Source: Bacteroidota bacterium
GTDB lineage: Bacteria; Bacteroidota; Bacteroidia; AKYH767-A; OLB10
Assembly: GCA_016722525.1 (NCBI GenBank)
Contig: JADKJB010000005.1
Coordinates: 124,001-188,000 of the forward strand
Length of the DNA: 64,000 nt
Reading direction: 5' to 3'
Made by a program: the position numbers and the translations under genes. The notes under the pieces are model-generated. The model saw only the letters and a program-made list of their open reading frames with translations. It was not told the origin of the DNA and did no database searches. Shown piece by piece: positions 56,510 through 64,000 of this stretch. Each line of letters begins with the position of its first letter. Within the stretch, counting starts at the first letter, position 1.

Positions 56510-57314
56510 GATTTTAGATACGCAATTACAAAACATCTTACATATTATCTGTAAGAAAGGTTACATTGATAGTTAGTATGAGAGCAAATAATTTATTGTT
56601 TCTGAGGTGGAAAAGGAAACAATTGTAGCTTAATTCTTACAGGCTTCTTGCAATCTGTTGAAAGGTATTTTATGATGTGGAACATATATTAGAATGGTAG
56701 CAGGACCGGTCTTGACGACCACTAGCAAAGGTCTTTTAATTACTATTTCATCACTAAAACGGGACTGAATAGTCGATTCTAGTACATCAAATGTTTTTCA
56801 GAAGCAATGTTTATAGTTCTCAAGGAATTCCGCTTTGTGAAGGTTACAATGAGTCACTGATGAGGAGAATATCCTCTTAAATAGAGAAATTGAGGCTCAT
56901 CTTCTGATTAAGAATTGGAGGTGAAGTACTTAAGTGGTGTGGTTATTTGTTCTTCTTCGTGTATTGATTTATCAAGGCAGACCTTGGTTCGCTTGAGAGG
57001 AGTTGTCGAGCAGCAAAAGTTCATAAAGGGGCTGACGATAGGTATTTAAGCGTTTATACGGATAAAAAGTGCCTTTAAGACATGTATTTAGTGTTATAGT
57101 ATTTGAATTTAAACCACCGGAAGGCTTACTTTGCCAGGGTGCATCCATAATGTAATGGAACAGTTTCTGTCAATTACATATTTTCTTAAGCTCTTTTCGC
57201 TCTGATTGATGGACCAGGAAGCATAGCAAAGAATAACGGTCGTCCGGCACCTAATTTTTTACTATTTTAATAGCTAATTTGAGAGGGCCTGAATACCTTT
57301 ATGGTCATAGGTAA
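56510..57314. other. 800-bp gene-free region
   Basis: No coding frame with recognisable protein features. A palindrome CTTACA-N7-TGTAAG (56537-56555) lies just upstream of the wzc-like start; the sequence CTTACATTTGTAAG at 52511-52524 lies upstream of the adhesin operon. Decayed-gene origin is possible, but no remnant is identified. Confidence 0.4.
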
Positions 57315-57343
57315 TTTGACAAGTAAATACCTTTCTACGTTTG
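57315..57343 (+). promoter_or_regulatory. Promoter of the thioredoxin gene
   Basis: TTTG at 57315-57318 and TACGTTTG at 57336-57343 with a 17-base spacer resemble the Bacteroidota promoter. The ATG follows at 57363. Confidence 0.5.
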
Positions 57344-57362
57344 TACTGTAAACGTTATAAAA

Positions 57363-57689
57363 ATGCTGGAAAACATCACCTCCGTACAACAGTTTCACGC
57401 TCTTATTGGTTCAACTAATGTGGTATTAGTCGACTTTTATGCGGACTGGTGTGAGCCCTGTAAATGGCTGGATAAAATATTGGATCAAGTTGTTTTGGAA
57501 ATGCCCGAAAAGTGTGTTATAGCTAAGGTAAATGTGGAAATTTTGGTCACATTGGGCGACGATTTTGGAGTTAAAAGTGTACCTGTTTTGCTTTTATTTA
57601 GGAATGGATTTGAGGTTTGGAGGATGAATGGCTTTATGATGGCGGCGGATTTATTAGAAAAGTTGGAACTGTTTTCACGTGAAACATAA
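57363..57689 (+). CDS. Thioredoxin family protein
   Basis: 108 residues, classical thioredoxin fold: VVLVDFYADWCEPCKWLDKIL with the WC-E-P-C active site near residue 31, VAKVNVEILV-like strand (AKVNVEILVTLGDDFGVKSVPVLLLFRNG), where the cis-proline Val-Pro precedes the strand, and a C-terminal helix. The active-site dipeptide Glu-Pro is unlike Gly-Pro of canonical thioredoxins, so redox potential may differ. The last codons (FSRET) lie inside a parS-like palindrome at 57671-57686. Confidence 0.88.
   Translation: MLENITSVQQFHALIGSTNVVLVDFYADWCEPCKWLDKILDQVVLEMPEKCVIAKVNVEILVTLGDDFGVKSVPVLLLFRNGFEVWRMNGFMMAADLLEKLELFSRET
57671..57686. promoter_or_regulatory. parS-like site 1
   Basis: GTTTTCACGTGAAACA, two mismatches to TGTTTCACGTGAAACA; it overlaps the end of the thioredoxin gene. 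Confidence 0.75.
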
Positions 57690-57872
57690 AGACGCACATT
57701 ATTATTAAGTTCCTTTTTCAATATTCAATTTTTGACGAGAACATAAATCAGAGTTTCAATTCGCTTTTGATCCATGGATTTTTGATATTTTCGACGATTT
57801 CGTCTTTATTTTTTGATGCTGTCGAATTTTACAATTTTTATTTTTTTCATTTACTGGAGATTCGTGATATTA

Positions 57873-57888
57873 TATTTCACGTGAAAAA
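57873..57888. promoter_or_regulatory. parS-like site 2
   Basis: TATTTCACGTGAAAAA with the CACGTG core at 57878-57883. Intergenic. Confidence 0.65.
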
Positions 57889-58061
57889 ATAATTTTTATA
57901 AAATTCGTGTTTCATATCTTTTATATAATAAACAAAAAAATATTTTTAATAGGAGAGTATCATTTTATACTTCTGATGCTTAAATCAACTCTAATGAGTA
58001 TTTATGAGGCTATTCGTTTTTTTTGGGAGCTGGTTCAATTTTATTTACCATTTATTCGGGT

Positions 58062-58077
58062 CTTTTCACGTGAAACT
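58062..58077. promoter_or_regulatory. parS-like site 3
   Basis: CTTTTCACGTGAAACT, core at 58067-58072. Intergenic. Confidence 0.7.
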
Positions 58078-58303
58078 TTTTTGTTTTAACTCGACTTCCG
58101 GATTTTTATCACTCATTTGCTGCTTTTAGATTAGTAATTGAATGATTTTTTATTATTCCAGATGGTTTGAAGCAAAAATTTGGGAGACACGATTGACTTG
58201 TTGGTTATTTTAATCGAAGATGGAGACTATTTTTCTACTATCTTATAGTTAGTTTTTACTTTTTGGCAGACTACATCGATTTTTTGTCATTTTGCCGATC
58301 TCT

Positions 58304-58319
58304 TGTTTCACGTGAAGCT
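58304..58319. promoter_or_regulatory. parS-like site 4
   Basis: TGTTTCACGTGAAGCT; the left arm and core match the consensus exactly. Confidence 0.75.
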
Positions 58320-58785
58320 TTTTTCTCCTGTTTTTTCAGCGGTTTGTGTGTTTAGATGGTTTGTTGTAGTTGGTATCGTACCTATTCCTGCCATTGAAGT
58401 CGATTTCAGCGTATGTTTTATTGGAATTAGTGATGACCAGGGAAAACCTCGAGCTGTTTGGTAGAAATGACGCTGTTTTTATGCCGCTTCTTTCTTTATT
58501 GAAGCCCCAAAAGCATGAAAAGTATAAGCAGAAGCGCCTTTTCTATAAAATTTCTGTATTTTCTAGCTATTTATGGGCTATTACAGCACTATTTTGGTGA
58601 AAAATTGGGTTATTTTAAGTCAGGAAAGCCTGTTTAATGCAATATAGGGTGAATCTTGTATTGAAATTGCTTCTTTTCAATGAAAATGTGCTTTGAAGCG
58701 TGAAAAACAGAGTGAAAAGTGGCTATAAGTGAAGGGATTAGCTCTTTTTAGATAGGTAAGAGGCGTGTGTAGGCTAACATACCTT

Positions 58786-58801
58786 CGTTCCACGTGAAAC
58801 G
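58786..58801. promoter_or_regulatory. parS-like site 5
   Basis: CGTTCCACGTGAAACG, core 58791-58796. It lies 5 bp after the mnmG stop codon. Confidence 0.78.
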
Positions 58802-58806
58802 GAGCT

Positions 58807-60672
58807 TTAGCGACCCATATGAACCATTAAAATTGAGATATCAGCAGGAGAAACACCGCTTATTCTGCTGGCTTGTCCAAGAGTACGGGGCTTAACTAGA
58901 CCTAGTTTTTGTTTTGCTTCATTGGAAAGTGACCGAATTTGAGTGTAATCATAGTCAAGTTCGAGTGAAATATGTTCCAATTTGGCCATTTTATTGACCA
59001 TATCCTGTTCTTTATCGATGTAACCCTGATATTTCATCAGAATCTCCGCTTGTTCAACGGTTTCCGGCAAAAAGGGGGCAAGATATTCCTTTAAAAAGGG
59101 GATTTCTGCAGCCAGGTCATTGATTCCTAAATGGGGCCGACCAATAATACTTATTAGCTTGATTTTCTGACGAATAGGTTCAGATTCGAGTCTTACAAGG
59201 AGCGGATTTAGCTCTTCGGGTAGGATGCTTTTTTCTTTAAAGAAGGCGATAATAGATTCAGCACCTTTCACCTTTTCGAGGACTTTTTCCATCCGCTCTT
59301 TTGAGGCTAAACCCATGTTAAATCCTTTCGGAGTTAACCTTATATCGGCGTTATCTTGCCTCAGTATAGTTCGGAACTCTGCACGTGATGTGAACATCCT
59401 ATAAGGCTCATCAGTTCCCTTTGTGACGAGGTCATCAATCAGTACTCCAATGTAGGCATCTGACCGCTTTAAAATGAACGGTTGTTGATTATTTAACTTC
59501 AAGTGAGCATTAATTCCTGCCATCAATCCCTGACACGCCGCTTCCTCATAACCGGTAGTGCCATTTATTTGTCCGGCGAAGTACAGGTGTTCAACAAGCT
59601 TGGTTTCCAGAGTCAGGTTTAGCTGCATAGGCGGAAAGTAGTCGTATTCGATAGCATACCCTGGTCTGAACATTTTAACATTTTCAAATCCTGGAACTAG
59701 TCTAAGAGCCTTATATTGAACATCTTCAGGTAATGATGAGGAAAACCCATTCACATAGATCTCGACAGTATTCCAGCCCTCAGGTTCCACAAAAAGTTGG
59801 TGCCTTTCGCGCTCGGCAAAACGACTTATTTTATCTTCAATGGAAGGGCAGTATCTGGGACCTAACCCTTGTATTCTGCCCGAATACATAGGCGATTTTT
59901 CGAAACCGGTGCGTAAAATTGCATGTACTTTTTCGTTCGTATAGGTAATGTAACAACTTCTTTGATGGGTCGGAATAGCGGTATCCGTGAAGGAGAATTT
60001 ACCCGGCAGCTCATCCCCCTTTTGTTCCTCCATTTTTGAATAGTCCAATGATCTTCCATCAATCCTGGGAGGTGTGCCGGTTTTCATTCTACCACTGGTG
60101 AATCCCAATTCAAGTAATTGTTCCGTAATTCCGGTGGAGGCTTTTTCACCGGTTCTTCCTCCACCAAATCTCTTTTCACCAATATGAATTAAGCCATTCA
60201 AAAAAGTTCCGTTAGTTAACACAACGGCCTTCGATTTAAACTCCACACCCATTCCGGTAACAACGCCTTTGAGTTGTCCATTTTCAATAATTAAACTACT
60301 CACCATATCCTGCCAAAAATCCACATTAGGAGTTTGTTCCAAAAGCAACCGCCACTCTTCTGCGAACCTCATTCGGTCGTTTTGGGTGCGCGGACTCCAC
60401 ATCGCAGGACCTTTAGAGCGATTTAACATTCTAAACTGAATCATGGAACGATCACTCACAATACCTGAATAACCACCCAGGGCATCTATCTCTCGCACAA
60501 TTTGACCTTTAGCAATGCCACCCATAGCAGGGTTGCACGACATTTGGGCGATGGTTTGCATATTCATGGTAATCAACAACACCTTGGAGCCTAAATTGGC
60601 CGCTGCAGCTGCTGCCTCACAACCGGCATGACCGGCTCCCACAACTATCACATCATATTCAGGGTAATTCAT
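58807..60672 (-). CDS. mnmG: tRNA uridine-5-carboxymethylaminomethyl modification enzyme MnmG (GidA)
   Basis: FAD- and folate-dependent enzyme that, with MnmE, modifies U34 in the wobble position of several tRNAs. 621 residues, family length. Motifs: YDVIVVGAGHAGCEAAAAAANLGS (FAD ADP-binding fold), AQMSCNPAMGGIAKGQIVREIDALGG, RMLNRSKGPAMWSPRTQNDR, KTGTPPRIDGRSLDYSK (MnmG signature), FAGQINGTTGYEEAACQG, and the C-terminal helical domain (ISGVSPADISILMVHMGR). The gene lies with parS-like sites at both ends, a frequent neighbourhood near oriC in bacteria. Confidence 0.97.
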   Translation of the reverse strand: MNYPEYDVIVVGAGHAGCEAAAAAANLGSKVLLITMNMQTIAQMSCNPAMGGIAKGQIVREIDALGGYSGIVSDRSMIQFRMLNRSKGPAMWSPRTQNDRMRFAEEWRLLLEQTPNVDFWQDMVSSLIIENGQLKGVVTGMGVEFKSKAVVLTNGTFLNGLIHIGEKRFGGGRTGEKASTGITEQLLELGFTSGRMKTGTPPRIDGRSLDYSKMEEQKGDELPGKFSFTDTAIPTHQRSCYITYTNEKVHAILRTGFEKSPMYSGRIQGLGPRYCPSIEDKISRFAERERHQLFVEPEGWNTVEIYVNGFSSSLPEDVQYKALRLVPGFENVKMFRPGYAIEYDYFPPMQLNLTLETKLVEHLYFAGQINGTTGYEEAACQGLMAGINAHLKLNNQQPFILKRSDAYIGVLIDDLVTKGTDEPYRMFTSRAEFRTILRQDNADIRLTPKGFNMGLASKERMEKVLEKVKGAESIIAFFKEKSILPEELNPLLVRLESEPIRQKIKLISIIGRPHLGINDLAAEIPFLKEYLAPFLPETVEQAEILMKYQGYIDKEQDMVNKMAKLEHISLELDYDYTQIRSLSNEAKQKLGLVKPRTLGQASRISGVSPADISILMVHMGR

Positions 60673-60688
60673 TGGCTTTCAAGCCTTA

Positions 60689-60704
60689 TGTTCCACGTGA
60701 AAAA
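60689..60704. promoter_or_regulatory. parS-like site 6
   Basis: TGTTCCACGTGAAAAA, 17 bp upstream of the mnmG start codon. Confidence 0.75.
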
Positions 60705-60833
60705 AGGGGCGCAAAATAAGGTTATCAACAAATTGATTGTAAATAATTGATATGCAACTATATAATTACAAATTTATTAACAATCGAAGTGCAAAGTTAA
60801 TAAATGTTTTTCGCACTGCGTTGAGCCGCTCCC

Positions 60834-61035
60834 TTCGACAGGCTCAGGGGGCTTTGATTTATTCCGAAGCATAAATTCTTCCTTCGACGGGCTCAGGGGG
60901 CTGTGATTTATTCCGAAGCATAAATGCTTCCTTTGGCGAATCCGCTCCCTTCGGCAGGCTCAGGGAGCTGTGAATTGTTCCGAAGCATAAATGCTTCCTT
61001 CGGCGGGCTCTTTAGGCAGGCTCAGGATAAACTCA
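60834..61035. repeat. Tandem repeat array (CCTTCGACAGGCTCAGGGGGCT type)
   Basis: About four units of roughly 49 bp upstream of the second GIY-YIG gene: words CCCTTCGACAGGCTCAGGG and GTGATTTATTCCGAAGCATAAATGCTTCC, with the hairpin GAAGCA-TAAA-TGCTTC in each unit. Units differ by substitutions. CCTTCGACAGGCTCAGGG-like arrays occur between genes in many Bacteroidota genomes. Confidence 0.85.
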
Positions 61036-61133
61036 GGGTGATGGGTTAGTCGGAAAAAAACTTGTCAAAGACAATTACATTTATTTATTTTGTGATAGAA
61101 TTAATTTTTTATTCACTTTTTGAAATTTTTCTT

Positions 61134-61475
61134 ATGGGAGGTTACATGTATATTTTGCTTTGCTGTACCGGAGAATATTACACTGGCAGCACTAAAAATC
61201 TTAAGAGAAGGGTAGAAGAACACCAACGTGGAGAAGGTGCCAATTTTACCAAAGTACGTTTACCTGTCAAATTGGAATATTTTGAAAAATACAGCCGAAT
61301 TGACCACGCATTTTACCGCGAAAAACAAGTTCAGGGATGGCGGCGCCAAAAAAAGAAAGCATTGATTCAGGGACATCCACAATTGCTCCCATTCTTAGCC
61401 CGCAGCTATGGATCTTTTATGCCTTATGATGAGGATGATGAACTGAATGATGAAGATGTGTCTGGAGCGGAGTAA
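61134..61475 (+). CDS. GIY-YIG nuclease family protein (UPF0213 type)
   Basis: 113 residues from ATG 61134, in good agreement with the family start (MGGYMYILLC); an upstream frame with MSKTITFIYFV is probably not translated. Motifs: YMYILLCCTGEYYTGSTKNLKRRVEEHQRG (the GIY-YIG variant is YIL...YYTG) and FEKYSRIDHAFYREKQVQGWRRQKK, with the metal-site Glu. C-terminus acidic. Function is unknown. It is not the same subfamily as the protein at 31523, which keeps the longer TTAGKRTL signature. Confidence 0.82.
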   Translation: MGGYMYILLCCTGEYYTGSTKNLKRRVEEHQRGEGANFTKVRLPVKLEYFEKYSRIDHAFYREKQVQGWRRQKKKALIQGHPQLLPFLARSYGSFMPYDEDDELNDEDVSGAE

Positions 61476-61560
61476 ATGTAGAATAGATTCTATTAGATAA
61501 AAGTTAAATTTTATCTATCATTGCTTCCAGGTTACCTGATTAAAAACCTAAAGATCTCTC

Positions 61561-63129
61561 ATGAAAAGCATCTCCTACCTAAAGTTAATTGCAATCATTG
61601 TTTGCAGTTTAATAGTTGTAAATACAACGATTGCACAAGTTTATTCTCCCGACTCTTCGTTCAATGGAAATGGAATTGCCACCATTACTTTTTATAACAA
61701 TATTGATCGTGGATTCGGATGTGCTATTCAACCCGATCAAAAAATGGTGATGGTGGGATTGAGTAAAAATCCTGCGACCAATTTTTTTGAACTTTGTGTG
61801 GCCCGACTTATCCTTAGTACAACGTTCGACACCACATTCAGCAACGATGGAAAAAGTTATGTGAGCATGGGTAACCAAGGCGCTATTGGTGGTCAAACAC
61901 CCAAATTGAAATTTGATAGCGATGGTAAAATAGTAATCGTTAATTCCGGAAGTCCAAATAATGGAACCAGTCAGGATATTATGGTTTGCCGATTGGATAC
62001 GAATGGTGTACTTGATGCTACATTTAATGGAACGGGAGTATTGTTTGTAGATATGACCGGGGCAGGAACGCAACCTGATTTGGCCAATGACTTTGACTTC
62101 GATGCACAAGGAAATATTTATATTGTTGGGGCAACTCGAACAGGAGGTTCTCCTCTTGATAATGATTTTGCCGTGATTAAAGTTTCTCCAACAGGACAAT
62201 TGGTGACCTCATTTGATGGAGACGGAAAAAAACTATTTAACCCTACCGGATTTGCAGAATTTGGAACTGGAATCAGAGTATTGTCGGATGGTAAAATTGT
62301 TTTTGGTGGAGCGGCAGGCGGAAATGCCATGATTATGAAAATGGATTCTACCGGGGCCTTGGATAATACTTTTGGAGGAACAGGTGCTTCAGCAATTACT
62401 TTTACAGGAAGCAGTTTTGAAATGTTTGGCATGGAGCTCGATAGCGATGAACGAATCATTATTTCAGGGACTGTTTATTCTGCCACTAAAAATGTAGGTG
62501 TTGCCAGGTGCTTACAGACGGGACTGCTGGATGCAAGTTATGGAACGGCAGGGAAACTCGACATTAATATTGGAGGTGGAGATAATGATGCATTTGCTAT
62601 TTTTCGCTTGAGTGATGATAAAATTTTAATCGGAGGTGCCGTAGTAAATGCAGCTACCGGATCAGATTTTATGGCCGCTCGAATTGATACCTCTGGTTCG
62701 TTGGATCTTTCTTTCAATACAACCGGATTCATCACTCAAAATCTCGTGCCAGGAAATGTTGATGAGTTTGCCAATTCTATGGCAGTTACCGCCGACGATA
62801 GAATTGTACTTACAGGAACAGTAGTTTTTGGATCTGCAATTAATGAAGATGTTGGAATTTTATTGTTGAAGCCTGAAACTGTAACCGGATTGGAAACAAA
62901 AGGTGATGATACAGTTCCGGCAATTTTTCCAAATCCATTCACAGATGCAATTACCATTGAATGTTTGAAACCTATGAATTTAATTATTTGTGATTTTCAT
63001 GGTAAAGTCCTCAAAGAATTTCAAACAACAACCGGCACCAATAAAATTTCTGTAAGCGAATTTTCAAAGGGTATTTATTTTTTCAAAGATCAACTGTCGG
63101 GCAAAGTGAGTAAATTGGTGAAGATGTAA
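61561..63129 (+). CDS. Delta-60 repeat T9SS secreted protein
   Basis: 522 residues. Signal peptide MKSISYLKLIAIIVCSLIVVNTTIAQ. About seven delta-60 repeats of some 55 residues (e.g. DSSFNGNGIATITF, QPDQKMVMVGLSKN, DFMAARIDTSGSLDLSFN, DFAVIKVSPTGQLVTSFDGDG) form a predicted beta-propeller. The C-terminus is a T9SS type A domain (VPAIFPNPFTDAITIECLKPMNLIICDFHGKVLKEF...GIYFFKDQLSGKVSKLVKM). Intact frame. Similar delta-60 proteins are cell-surface or secreted proteins of unknown ligand. Confidence 0.88.
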   Translation: MKSISYLKLIAIIVCSLIVVNTTIAQVYSPDSSFNGNGIATITFYNNIDRGFGCAIQPDQKMVMVGLSKNPATNFFELCVARLILSTTFDTTFSNDGKSYVSMGNQGAIGGQTPKLKFDSDGKIVIVNSGSPNNGTSQDIMVCRLDTNGVLDATFNGTGVLFVDMTGAGTQPDLANDFDFDAQGNIYIVGATRTGGSPLDNDFAVIKVSPTGQLVTSFDGDGKKLFNPTGFAEFGTGIRVLSDGKIVFGGAAGGNAMIMKMDSTGALDNTFGGTGASAITFTGSSFEMFGMELDSDERIIISGTVYSATKNVGVARCLQTGLLDASYGTAGKLDINIGGGDNDAFAIFRLSDDKILIGGAVVNAATGSDFMAARIDTSGSLDLSFNTTGFITQNLVPGNVDEFANSMAVTADDRIVLTGTVVFGSAINEDVGILLLKPETVTGLETKGDDTVPAIFPNPFTDAITIECLKPMNLIICDFHGKVLKEFQTTTGTNKISVSEFSKGIYFFKDQLSGKVSKLVKM

Positions 63130-63887
63130 TTGGTCTTTTCTGATAGCTGTAATTTTGTTGTTGAGGTATTTTGTTTTACAACATGCAGCTATTATTTTAT
63201 TTACTCTTTTAAATTTCCCGGCAACTTCAAGCCCTATATTTCCGGCAAAACGATTCGGCATTACCGGGGTGGGGTCACTTCATTCCGGAGATCGTTTGCA
63301 CTTGATGCCAACAGAATACAGGAAAAAGGAAAATTACATGCCAATGCCAAAGCACCGATGGATGAAAATCATTCAGCGTTCGGTCCGTTTCCGGTTTTAA
63401 AAACACCGGCTTCGTGCCCACTAGGTATTTGATTTCCGTAAAGCCAATTTTGATTAGGTGGGTTCGTCGAAAATTTTTTTCTTTACGGAAGATGGAGGAA
63501 TAGATTTAGGGAGGAGAACAAAAGTTTTTAAAGTTTCATTAAACCTCATCGCAAATCGCCATTTTTTTTTCAATAAGTTCTTCCCTATTTCAAAGGGGGT
63601 GTCGTGTCCGCGTTCTTGTTATTTTGAAGTTAAACTACTATCTTTAATGCATGATGCTGTAGTCCATTTAACCGACGTTGGTATCCGACACAAATAATTC
63701 TAAAATTTGTCCCGGATGAATTAATACCCGTACTAATTAACTCATAAAGTGCTAAAATTCCCATTTTAAAAACGTAATGAAAAATAGATATGTGCAATTT
63801 GATGTTTTTGATACATTTTTTATAATCAATTTTTGGAAAATAAAACGCAGGTGGGTGTTCCGGGGAATAATTGTTAGCTGCCATACT
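63130..63887. other. Intergenic region without a convincing gene
   Basis: Frames of 80-100 residues exist on both strands between 63130 and 63884 but show no conserved protein features, no signal peptide and no ribosome binding site. I see no repeat or hairpin of note. Confidence 0.35.
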
Positions 63888-64000
63888 ATGACTCGACTAT
63901 TAACTACTCTGACTTTATTAGTATTGATTCATACTTTTGTATGTGATCAAAAAATGAGCAATGACAACAAACTTAGCTTGCGAAAAGTAAACCGTAACCT
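63888..64000 (+). CDS. Partial reading frame at the window end, lipoprotein-like N-terminus
   Basis: ATG at 63888 opens MTRLLTTLTLLVLIHTFVCDQ, a hydrophobic segment followed by Cys, then KMSNDNKLSLRKVNRN to the edge without a stop. The start resembles a lipoprotein signal peptide (LIHTFVC is an imperfect lipobox). Only 37 residues are visible, so the call is tentative. Confidence 0.4.
   Translation, partial: MTRLLTTLTLLVLIHTFVCDQKMSNDNKLSLRKVNRN

Larger units (their letters stand above)
57690..58806. other. 1.1-kb AT-rich region with parS-like sites
   Basis: No gene with family features. The region holds sites 2-5 of the parS-like cluster, has long T and A runs and no convincing frame. It fits a centromere/origin-proximal non-coding region. 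No perfect DnaA box TTATCCACA was found here. Confidence 0.5.

Noticed and set aside
56510..57314. Decayed gene in the gap before the thioredoxin gene
   Set aside because: No stretch on either strand read as a recognisable protein remnant.
57907..58600. Two small plus-strand frames (about 60 and 76 residues) in the parS-rich region
   Set aside because: Phe/Leu-rich translation of AT-rich DNA with no conserved features; one contains a parS-like site. Probably non-coding.
61062..61133. Upstream start for the second GIY-YIG gene (MSKTITFIYFV...)
   Set aside because: The added segment is hydrophobic and absent from the family; ATG at 61134 gives the normal N-terminus.
63130..63884. Small frames on both strands near the window end
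   Set aside because: No family features and overlapping each other; no ribosome binding site.
1..64000. CRISPR arrays
   Set aside because: The repeat arrays at 26.8, 29.2, 44.8 and 60.9 kb are irregular words without unique spacers of constant length, and there are no cas genes.

Overview
The window is chromosomal DNA of a Bacteroidota bacterium, probably an environmental Chitinophagales/Sphingobacteriales-type lineage. The evidence is many secreted proteins ending in type IX secretion (T9SS) type A sorting domains, one gliding-motility (type B) C-terminal domain protein next to a PorP/SprF-like protein, a PorE-like TPR/propeller/OmpA gene, Bacteroidota-style TTTG / TAnnTTTG promoters, and low-to-moderate GC. 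About fifteen genes carry frame breaks, many at short homopolymers, while several very long genes are intact. I read most breaks as sequencing errors and annotate those genes across the break.

Region by region. (1) 1-7.1 kb: a cation P-type ATPase (cut by the edge), a membrane site-2 protease with CBS domains, a formate/nitrite channel, a nitroreductase, small zinc-ribbon proteins, PEP synthase and a PepSY-like protein. The two divergent intergenic regions carry the same FNR/CRP-like palindrome (ATGAT-N4-ATCAT). The gene set resembles hypoxia/dormancy regulons of other phyla. (2) 7.1-12.2 kb: secreted and outer-membrane proteins, a kelch protein, an M28 peptidase and rpiB. (3) 12.8-22.9 kb: nadA, a YwqK/MORN-type repeat protein, a heavily frameshifted PorE-like protein, a large sortilin-like BNR/PKD T9SS protein and a BNR-associated T9SS protein. 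(4) 23-30.9 kb: rnr, a biotin carrier protein, a Tat-type superoxide dismutase, a two-gene HEPN cassette, a BamA-like barrel and a PfkB kinase.

(5) 31-40.2 kb is the accessory part: tRNA-Asn followed directly by palindromes and a GIY-YIG nuclease gene, two terminators with compensatory changes, a FadL-like porin, two decayed GIY-YIG remnants on either side of an AbiEi-like/Fic fusion gene with repeated palindromic operators, a repetitive T9SS protein, a tripartite HipB-HipS-HipT toxin-antitoxin operon, and a truncated T9SS fragment. (6) 40.3-46.7 kb: a T9SS fibronectin/Ig protein, a methionine-type aminotransferase with an omega-amidase (a methionine-salvage pair), arfB and an M28 peptidase.

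(7) 46.9-56.5 kb: an operon of type-B adhesin, PorP-OmpA fusion and WecA/MraY-like glycosyl-1-phosphate transferase, then carbonic anhydrase, an unknown protein and a Wzc-like tyrosine kinase. (8) 57.3-60.8 kb: a thioredoxin, a long AT-rich gene-poor stretch and mnmG (gidA), with six parS-like sites (core CACGTG in TGTTNCACGTGAAACA-like context). This suggests the chromosomal centromere and nearby replication origin. (9) 61-64 kb: a second GIY-YIG protein, a delta-60 repeat T9SS protein and a partial gene at the edge. Four word-type intergenic repeat arrays (26.8, 29.2, 44.8 and 60.9 kb) are spread through the window.
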